Shown here one piece after another: positions 1-4,456 of a DNA stretch of 6,552 nt. The DNA is from Thermococcus sp. (GTDB lineage: Archaea; Methanobacteriota_B; Thermococci; Thermococcales; Thermococcaceae), in NCBI GenBank assembly GCA_026987155.1, contig JALSNG010000105.1, positions 1 through 6,552 on the forward strand. Direction: 5' to 3'. The notes under the pieces were generated by a model, which was not told where the DNA came from, did no database searches, and worked only from the letters and a program-made list of their open reading frames with translations. A program made the position numbers and the translations under genes. The first letter of the stretch is position 1; each line of letters begins with the position of its first letter.

Positions 1-1345
1 CCATGGCATCGTGAACGGCTTTCTTGACTGTATTATACGCCAGCTCAAACAGCTCGTCCCTCCTCTTCTCGGTTGGTGCCTCGACTACCACTCTTATCTT
101 CGGCTCCGTTCCGCTTGGCCTCACCAAGACCCACGAGCGATCCTTAAGGTTGAAGCGGTAACCCGAAATGGTCAGTATCTCCTTTATCTCCCCCTCAAGC
201 TTTTTCCTGAGCTCTCCTCCAGCTTTTTCTATTACCCTCCCCTTAACCTCGTCCGGGCACTTCACGTTCTTCTTGGTGAGGTAGTAGGTCGGTATTTCCT
301 CCCAAATTATTTGTGAGAGCGGGCCTCTCTCGTCTATGAGCTTTATGAGGAGCCCCATGGTCACGAAACTGTCTATCCAGGGTCCAAACTTCGGGTGGAC
401 CAGCTTCCACGGCTCTGCCGCGAATATGGCTCCATACCTCTTTATTCCGTCGTGGGGCTGACCGAGGGGAATCCTCACCACCTTTCCTCCGGCCTCTTCT
501 ACAACCTCGTCGATCCTTGATCCAGTATCTATGGAAACTACCACAGTACCTCCACCCTGTTTTTCCACATAGAGCTTTGCAAAAAGAGCTATTATGGTGT
601 CTTCGTTCACATAGCGGCCTTTTTCGTCAAACACCGCTATCCTGTCGGCATCACCGTCTTGGGCTATGGCCAGGTCAACGCCGAGCTCCCTCACAAGTTT
701 GCTGAGGTAGGCTATGTTTTCATAGCGGGGTTCAGGCTTTCTTCCGGGAAAGTGGCCGTCAACGTGGGCGTTCACGCTTATCACTCTTGCCCCCATTTCG
801 CGGAGCAGATATGGTGCCAGAACGCTCCCCGCGCCGTTTGCCCCGTCGTAGAGGATTTTAAGGCTCGTCTCGTGGTTCACAAAGTCAAGAACCGCTTGGA
901 TATAGCCGTCTATCACGTCAAGAGGTTTCACACTTTTTATGTCGCACCAATTGGCTTTTTTGAAGTTTCCCGAGAAGTACAGCTCCTCAAGCTCACGCTC
1001 CTGCTCGACGTAGAACTCGGTTCCGTCCCCGTTGAACACCTTAATCCCGTTGTCTGTGGGAGGGTTGTGGCTGGCGGTTATCATGACCCCCACGTCACCG
1101 TGCTTTCTCGCTGACCAGGCAAGAGTCGGTGTTGGGATCAGGCCTGCATCTAAAACCTCCATTCCACTGGCGAGAAGGCCCGCTATGAGTGCGCTCTTTA
1201 GCATAACGCTCGATGTCCTTCCGTCCCTACCAACGACGACCTTTCCTGATTTATACGTACCTATTGCCATCCCGAGGTTGAGTGCAAGCTCCGGTGTCAC
1301 CTTCTCCCACAGCTTTCCCCTAATCCCTGCCGTACCGAACAGCAT
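1..1345 (-). CDS. PMM/PGM-family mutase, probably phosphopentomutase; 3' end cut by window edge
   Basis: This is a cytoplasmic alpha-D-phosphohexomutase-superfamily enzyme; 448 codons are present and the family is about 450 residues long, so only a few C-terminal residues are missing. Visible motifs are the N-terminal FGTAGIRG (residues 3-10), the catalytic phosphoserine loop TASHNP (90-95, Ser92), the metal-binding loop DGDADR (230-235), and the C-terminal phosphate-binding loop RPSGTEPKIR (409-418). The sugar-recognition loop, usually GExSGH in phosphoglucomutases and phosphoglucosamine mutases, reads AAEPW (309-313). From memory the sequence closely resembles the Thermococcus kodakarensis enzyme characterised as a phosphopentomutase, which interconverts ribose 1-phosphate and ribose 5-phosphate. 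Automatic pipelines may label it phosphoglucosamine mutase. The ATG at 1345 is chosen because it gives the canonical N-terminus and follows a GGTGGTG ribosome binding site. It lies 13 nt downstream of the UPF0146 gene and is probably in the same operon. Family assignment is firm; substrate is inference. Confidence 0.9.
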   Translation of the reverse strand, partial: MLFGTAGIRGKLWEKVTPELALNLGMAIGTYKSGKVVVGRDGRTSSVMLKSALIAGLLASGMEVLDAGLIPTPTLAWSARKHGDVGVMITASHNPPTDNGIKVFNGDGTEFYVEQERELEELYFSGNFKKANWCDIKSVKPLDVIDGYIQAVLDFVNHETSLKILYDGANGAGSVLAPYLLREMGARVISVNAHVDGHFPGRKPEPRYENIAYLSKLVRELGVDLAIAQDGDADRIAVFDEKGRYVNEDTIIALFAKLYVEKQGGGTVVVSIDTGSRIDEVVEEAGGKVVRIPLGQPHDGIKRYGAIFAAEPWKLVHPKFGPWIDSFVTMGLLIKLIDERGPLSQIIWEEIPTYYLTKKNVKCPDEVKGRVIEKAGGELRKKLEGEIKEILTISGYRFNLKDRSWVLVRPSGTEPKIRVVVEAPTEKRRDELFELAYNTVKKAVHDAM

Positions 1346-1347
1346 GT

Positions 1348-1354
1348 CACCACC
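1348..1354 (-). promoter_or_regulatory. Ribosome binding site of the mutase gene
   Basis: GGTGGTG on the minus strand ends 2 nt before the ATG at 1345 and lies in the 13-nt gap after the UPF0146 stop codon. It matches the archaeal anti-SD complement (GGTGATC-like), although the spacing is short, and it supports translation of the mutase from a bicistronic message. Confidence 0.6.
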
Positions 1355-1358
1355 GTAA

Positions 1359-1769
1359 CTACTTAGTTGGCGGCTTATAAACGTATATCGCGAGGCCGTT
1401 GTGGTTCACGAGCCTCGTTGAGGGAGGCACCGGGTCACCTGAGAAGGGGAGGATGAAAACGGTCTTCCTTAGGACATTCCCCAGCCGTATGAGTGGGGGT
1501 ATCATTTCCGGAGTCGGCCTCACCGAGTACAGTGCGTCCGCTTTTTGGTACACTTCAAGCCTCGGACTGAACACGTCGTCCATTACTGCGTTCAAACCAA
1601 GAACCCGGGCGTTCTTTACCGCAGCTTCGTTCCAGTCTGTCACGGTGACTTCGTACCCCATATCCCTGAGCTTTAGTGCCACCTTTGGCTGGAATCCCAC
1701 CCCTATCTCCACAACGGTCTTTCCCTTTACTTCCTTGGCGATGAACTCGGCAAAGTCTTCGATTGGCAT
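1359..1769 (-). CDS. UPF0146 family protein, Rossmann/methyltransferase-like fold
   Basis: This is a small protein of 136 residues if started at the ATG at 1769. It looks like the archaeal UPF0146 family, whose function is unknown. The layout resembles a SAM-dependent methyltransferase core: a glycine-rich motif VVEIGVG (19-25), an acidic end of strand beta2 in VTVTDWN (41-47, Asp45), a VMDDVFSP segment (62-69), and a conserved-looking YSVRPTPE stretch (81-88). At this length it lacks a full methyltransferase substrate domain, so it may bind a nucleotide or SAM without being a classical enzyme. An in-frame GTG at 1787 would add six residues (MKETTP); I prefer the ATG because a GGGTGA at 1784-1789 can act as its ribosome binding site, though the spacing of 14 nt is long. 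It is divergent from the TrmB-type regulator and is followed after 13 nt by the mutase, with which it is probably co-transcribed. Confidence 0.75.
   Translation of the reverse strand: MPIEDFAEFIAKEVKGKTVVEIGVGFQPKVALKLRDMGYEVTVTDWNEAAVKNARVLGLNAVMDDVFSPRLEVYQKADALYSVRPTPEMIPPLIRLGNVLRKTVFILPFSGDPVPPSTRLVNHNGLAIYVYKPPTK
1374..1381 (-). promoter_or_regulatory. Possible internal TATA box for the mutase gene
   Basis: TTTATAAG on the minus strand sits about 30-36 nt upstream of the mutase ATG, inside the last codons of the UPF0146 gene. Its position would give a transcript starting a few bases before the ribosome binding site. It could provide extra expression of the mutase, or it may be a chance match in coding sequence. 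Confidence 0.3.
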
Positions 1770-1817
1770 GGGGGTTGTTTCTTTCACCCGTTAAAAAACT
1801 TGGCGTTAGTAACGAAA

Positions 1818-1825
1818 GTTTTATA
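1818..1825. promoter_or_regulatory. TATA box of the divergent UPF0146 / trmBL1-like promoters
   Basis: The sequence GTTTTATA reads as a TATA box on both strands (TATAAAAC on minus). On plus it is preceded by the purine-rich CGAAA (1813-1817), a plausible BRE, and predicts a start near 1847, giving the regulator gene a leader of roughly 44 nt with a ribosome binding site at its end. On minus it predicts a start near 1796, just upstream of the UPF0146 start codons. I infer that one box serves both directions, with better BRE support on plus. Confidence 0.5.
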
Positions 1826-1843
1826 CGCACTCTTCACCTTAGG

Positions 1844-1860
1844 TATCACCAGTGATGATT
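1844..1860. promoter_or_regulatory. Candidate TrmBL1/Tgr operator, imperfect Thermococcales glycolytic motif
   Basis: TATCACCAGTGATGATT contains the perfect left half-site TATCAC. It can be read as TATCAC-N5-ATGATT, matching 4 of 6 positions of the right half GTGATA of the known TATCAC-N5-GTGATA motif, or as the perfect palindrome ATCAC-CA-GTGAT (1845-1856) with an atypical 2-nt spacer. It covers the predicted start of the regulator gene and lies about 20 nt upstream of the minus-strand TATA box. For this regulator family, sites downstream of TATA repress and sites upstream activate. Binding is inference. Confidence 0.4.
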
Positions 1861-1877
1861 AAACTTTGGTAAGTTAC

Positions 1878-1884
1878 AGGGGGT
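1878..1884 (+). promoter_or_regulatory. Ribosome binding site of the TrmB-type regulator gene
   Basis: AGGGGGT lies 6 nt before the ATG at 1891. It supports that start and implies a leadered transcript, which favours the TATA box at 1818-1825 over the weaker TTAAAC at 1859-1864. Confidence 0.45.
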
Positions 1885-1890
1885 ATAGGT

Positions 1891-2916
1891 ATGAGGGAAG
1901 AGGAGATCATTGAAAAGCTCCAGAAGCTCGGCCTGACCAAGTATGAAAGCCTCGCCTACGTGACCCTCCTAAAGCTCGGCCCCAGCAAGGCCACGGACAT
2001 AACGAGGGAGAGTGGCATTCCCCACACGAGGGTGTACGATGTCCTAAGTTCCCTCCACAGGAAGGGTTTCGTTGACGTCATGCACGGCTCACCGAGACTT
2101 TATAGACCAGTCAACCCAGAAGTAGTCTTGGAGCGTATAAAAGAGGAGTTCATAGAGGATATTAACAACCTTAGGGAGGCCTTCGTGGAGCTCTATAGGG
2201 AGACTCATGGTCAGGAACTTCCAGAGATCTGGACTATCCAGGGATTTGACAACACTCTCGAGAGGGTGGAGTACATAATCAGAAGCGCCAAGCATGAAGT
2301 CCTGATAAACACTCCCTTCGAGTTTTTGAAGCTTTTGAAGAACGAAATAAGGAGCAAGAAGGATGTTATCTTTGTGATAATTACCAACCTTGAGGGTGAA
2401 GTCCCCGAGTGGTTGAGGGGGGACAACATAGTACTCGCAAAGACGAGTGGTGCCCCGTGGCTCATGGCGAGCTGGATAATAGGGGACTCTGACTACGCGA
2501 TATTCTTCGGAACGATACCCAAGGATAGGAGGCGGGAGAAGTTCTATTCCTTCTGGGCGAAGAGTCCGAAGGTAGTCTTCCAGTACATGCACTGGTTTTA
2601 CACCATCTACTTCGACAATAGTGAGCTCGTGAAACCGGTGAACTACGATGCACTTCCGAAACCAGTTACCCTCGTAAACATAAGAACGGTGATAACCCTT
2701 CTCAAGATGGCAGGAATGCCGAGGAGTGCTGAGATAGTCGGTTACTGGGTGGATACAAGGGAACCCGTTACCCTAACGGGGAAAGTGGTGAACTACGAAT
2801 ACACCCCGCTCGTTGCCAACGTTACGATAAAACTCAATGGGGACGAGTGGAAAGTTGGAGGAATAGGGAGCTACGTGGAGGACGTTGAGGGAGAACGCTT
2901 TGTATTGCTTGATTAA
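1891..2916 (+). CDS. trmBL1: TrmB-family sugar-sensing transcription regulator, TrmBL1/Tgr type
   Basis: This 341-residue cytoplasmic DNA-binding protein has the usual family length. Residues 1-75 form a TrmB-type winged helix: LTKYESLAYVTLLKLG (15-30), then the recognition helix around SGIPHTRVYDVLSSLHRKGF (41-60) and a wing ending in PRLYRPVNP (68-76). A helical dimerisation segment covers about 77-108 (charged residues with leucine, isoleucine and phenylalanine spacing). The remaining 110-341 fits the TrmB effector domain: an alpha/beta part beginning EIWTIQGFDNTLERV (112-126) and a beta-rich C-terminal part from about 255. From memory the sequence is very close to P. furiosus TrmBL1 and T. 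kodakarensis Tgr, which bind TATCAC-N5-GTGATA motifs, repress glycolytic genes and activate gluconeogenic genes, with sugars such as maltotriose relieving binding. The gene is divergent from UPF0146-mutase, and a TATCAC palindrome at its own start suggests autoregulation. Its stop overlaps that of the RNase P gene. Orthology is strongly suspected but not searched. Confidence 0.9.
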   Translation: MREEEIIEKLQKLGLTKYESLAYVTLLKLGPSKATDITRESGIPHTRVYDVLSSLHRKGFVDVMHGSPRLYRPVNPEVVLERIKEEFIEDINNLREAFVELYRETHGQELPEIWTIQGFDNTLERVEYIIRSAKHEVLINTPFEFLKLLKNEIRSKKDVIFVIITNLEGEVPEWLRGDNIVLAKTSGAPWLMASWIIGDSDYAIFFGTIPKDRRREKFYSFWAKSPKVVFQYMHWFYTIYFDNSELVKPVNYDALPKPVTLVNIRTVITLLKMAGMPRSAEIVGYWVDTREPVTLTGKVVNYEYTPLVANVTIKLNGDEWKVGGIGSYVEDVEGERFVLLD

Positions 2917-3275
2917 TTCCATCCGAATTCTTTTAAAAACTTCCCTTTTAACCTCTTTATGGTACCTGAAACACCGAGGGTCCTGACGACGGCCCTTGAG
3001 CCGTTAATTCTGGTGAGCAGAGTCAGGGCAAACCTCAATTCTTCGACACTTTTCCTGTCAACCCTCACTATGCCCGTCTGGCTCTTCTCGTCAAAGTCAA
3101 TGAACCAGGGTTTGGCTCGGGTCGAACCGAGGACGCCGAGGGTTGAGAGACTCGCGTCCCAGATTGCCCTTTTTATCTCTTCCTTTTTAAAGGGCCTCTC
3201 CCCGATTACATGAAACGCAATGTATCGGTGCTTGTCCCTTAACGTTGGTGGTAGATACTTCGGCTTATCCCTCAT
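2913..3275 (-). CDS. rnp2: Ribonuclease P protein component 2 (Pop5/Rnp2)
   Basis: This is a 120-residue subunit of archaeal RNase P, the ribonucleoprotein that removes 5' leaders from precursor tRNAs. Pop5 pairs with Rpp30 and assists the catalytic domain of the RNase P RNA. Family features visible are the N-terminal LPPTLRDKHRYIAF (8-21), the AKPWFIDFDEKSQTGIVRVD strand pair (54-73), an EELRFALTLL helix (78-87), and the hallmark RTLGVSGTIKRLKGKFL (98-114). Length and motifs match archaeal Pop5 throughout. The ATG at 3275 has no ribosome binding site in front of it, but lies about 25 nt from the centre of a minus-strand TATA-like TTAAAAAG, so the mRNA is probably leaderless. It stands alone, tail-to-tail with the regulator (4-nt overlap) and divergent from the radical SAM gene. 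Confidence 0.93.
   Translation of the reverse strand: MRDKPKYLPPTLRDKHRYIAFHVIGERPFKKEEIKRAIWDASLSTLGVLGSTRAKPWFIDFDEKSQTGIVRVDRKSVEELRFALTLLTRINGSRAVVRTLGVSGTIKRLKGKFLKEFGWN
2927..2953 (+). terminator. T-rich tract downstream of the regulator gene
   Basis: After the regulator stop the plus strand carries TTCTTTT (2928-2934) and CCCTTTTAA (2943-2951). Thermococcales terminate on oligo-T runs without needing a hairpin. The tracts are short and lie inside the opposing RNase P gene, so this is only a possible terminator. Confidence 0.3.
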
Positions 3276-3296
3276 GGGACAACGTTGGCAACTAAC

Positions 3297-3305
3297 CTTT
3301 TTAAG
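3297..3305. promoter_or_regulatory. Shared TATA-like element between rnp2 and the radical SAM gene
   Basis: CTTTTTAAG reads as TTTTTAAG on plus and TTAAAAAG on minus. About 25 nt away on minus is the rnp2 ATG itself, implying a leaderless transcript. On plus the predicted start falls near 3325-3328, just before the GGAGGT ribosome binding site of the radical SAM gene. Only 61 nt separate the two start codons. Confidence 0.45.
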
Positions 3306-3326
3306 CTCTCCTCAAGGTTTAGGGAT

Positions 3327-3332
3327 GGAGGT
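3327..3332 (+). promoter_or_regulatory. Ribosome binding site selecting the start of the radical SAM gene
   Basis: GGAGGT is followed by AAAG and ATG (3337). This favours the start MVWETP over the upstream in-frame ATG at 3325 and over longer extensions that would run across the start of rnp2. Confidence 0.65.
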
Positions 3333-3336
3333 AAAG

Positions 3337-4422
3337 ATGGTCTGGGAGACGCCTTACTTTTCCTATGCCGTTCGCGATCTGCCGAAGGGCTGTAGGCTCT
3401 GCGTTAGAGGGGAAAAGTTGGTCCTCTTCACTACTGGGGCATGCCCAAGGGACTGCTTCTACTGTCCGCTGAGTGAGCGGAGAAGGAACGATGTTGTCTA
3501 TGCCAACGAACGACCCGTCAAAAGCTTGGAGGATATAACCGAGGAGGCACTTCTGATGGATGCTAAAGGGGCCGGCGTCACCGGTGGAGACCCGATGGCG
3601 AGGCTGGAAAGAACGGCCGAATACATCCGGGCTCTCAAGGAGACCTTTGGTGAGAACTTCCATATCCATCTCTATACGACGGGTGCTCTGGCCACGAAGA
3701 AGAACCTCGAAAAGCTCTACGATGCCGGCTTGGATGAGATACGCTTTCACCCTGACCTTTTCAACCCCGACTCGAGACTCTTCAAGGTCGAAATCGAGAA
3801 CATACGGAATGCCTTCGACTTCGACTGGGACGTCGGAGGAGAAATACCCTCAATCCCTGGTCAGTTCGAGAGGATGAGGTGGTACGCGGGGTTTCTCGAT
3901 GATCTCGGCGCGAAGTTCCTCAACGTGAACGAGCTTGAGTTCAGTAATACCAACCTCAGGGCAATTCTTGAAAGGGGATACAGGCCGATAAGCGACGAGA
4001 GTTCCGCCATAAGGGGGTCCCTTGAGCTCGGACTAAAGCTCTTAGAGTGGGGAGAGGGGAATACCTCTCTGAGCTACCACCTCTGCACGGCAAAGCTCAA
4101 AGATTCCGTTCAGCTCAGGAACAGGCTGAGGAGAACCGCTAAAAACGTGGCGAAACCTTACATGGAGATAACAGAGGACGGAACACTCCGCTTCGGTATA
4201 GCGGAATACGATGATTTGGACGAGCTCTATGAACTCCTCGTTGAGGAGGCAGAAGTCCCCGAGGAGTGGCTCTATATCCACAGGAAAAAGGGAAGAATAG
4301 AGATGCCTGAGGAAGTCGCACTTGAACTGGCCGATGCGATCGAAGGAGACGTCCGCTTTTTCATCGTCGAAGAGTATCCGACCTTTGACAGAATCGAGGT
4401 TGAGAGAATACCCCTTCCCTGA
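3337..4422 (+). CDS. Radical SAM protein, COG2108 type (function unknown)
   Basis: This is a 361-residue cytoplasmic iron-sulfur protein. The radical SAM signature CPRDCFYC (Cys36, Cys40, Cys43; CX3CX2C) binds a 4Fe-4S cluster that reductively cleaves SAM. It is followed by the SAM-contacting VTGGDP (81-86) and strands typical of the partial TIM barrel: FHIHLYTTG (108-116), LDEIRFHPD (132-140), FLNVNELEF (194-202). An N-terminal CRLC pair (Cys19, Cys22) precedes the signature, and a YHLCTAKLKDSVQ segment (248-260, Cys250) follows the barrel; these are the only other cysteines, so they may bind metal or a second cluster. The C-terminal 275-361 is a separate acidic alpha/beta region. I place it in COG2108, an archaeal group related by sequence to pyruvate formate-lyase activating enzymes, with no assigned reaction known to me. 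Neighbours (RNase P, chitinase) give no clear substrate. The start at 3337 is set by a GGAGGT site; 3325 is the alternative. Confidence 0.85.
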   Translation: MVWETPYFSYAVRDLPKGCRLCVRGEKLVLFTTGACPRDCFYCPLSERRRNDVVYANERPVKSLEDITEEALLMDAKGAGVTGGDPMARLERTAEYIRALKETFGENFHIHLYTTGALATKKNLEKLYDAGLDEIRFHPDLFNPDSRLFKVEIENIRNAFDFDWDVGGEIPSIPGQFERMRWYAGFLDDLGAKFLNVNELEFSNTNLRAILERGYRPISDESSAIRGSLELGLKLLEWGEGNTSLSYHLCTAKLKDSVQLRNRLRRTAKNVAKPYMEITEDGTLRFGIAEYDDLDELYELLVEEAEVPEEWLYIHRKKGRIEMPEEVALELADAIEGDVRFFIVEEYPTFDRIEVERIPLP

Positions 4423-4456
4423 TTGGGGATTTGGAACAATAAAGTGAAAGGAGAGA
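4423..4456 (-). terminator. Convergent intergenic gap with weak T-rich stretch after the chitinase gene
   Basis: Only 34 nt separate the stops of the radical SAM gene and the chitinase gene. On the minus strand, just after the chitinase stop, the sequence is pyrimidine-rich (TTTCACTTTATTGTT, 4434-4448) and could end the chitinase transcript. The plus strand has no T-run here. Confidence 0.3.

Noticed and set aside
659..1114. Plus-strand open frame of 151 codons within the mutase region
   Set aside because: It is antisense to the mutase, whose complete set of family motifs is on the minus strand; the translation shows no recognisable domain.
2375..2380. Isolated GTGATA half-sites inside the regulator gene
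   Set aside because: They have no TATCAC partner at the 5-nt spacing and are not near a promoter, so they are probably chance matches.
3220..3336. N-terminal extension of the radical SAM reading frame upstream to 3220
   Set aside because: It would run antisense through the start of rnp2, resembles no domain, and bypasses the GGAGGT site directly before the ATG at 3337.
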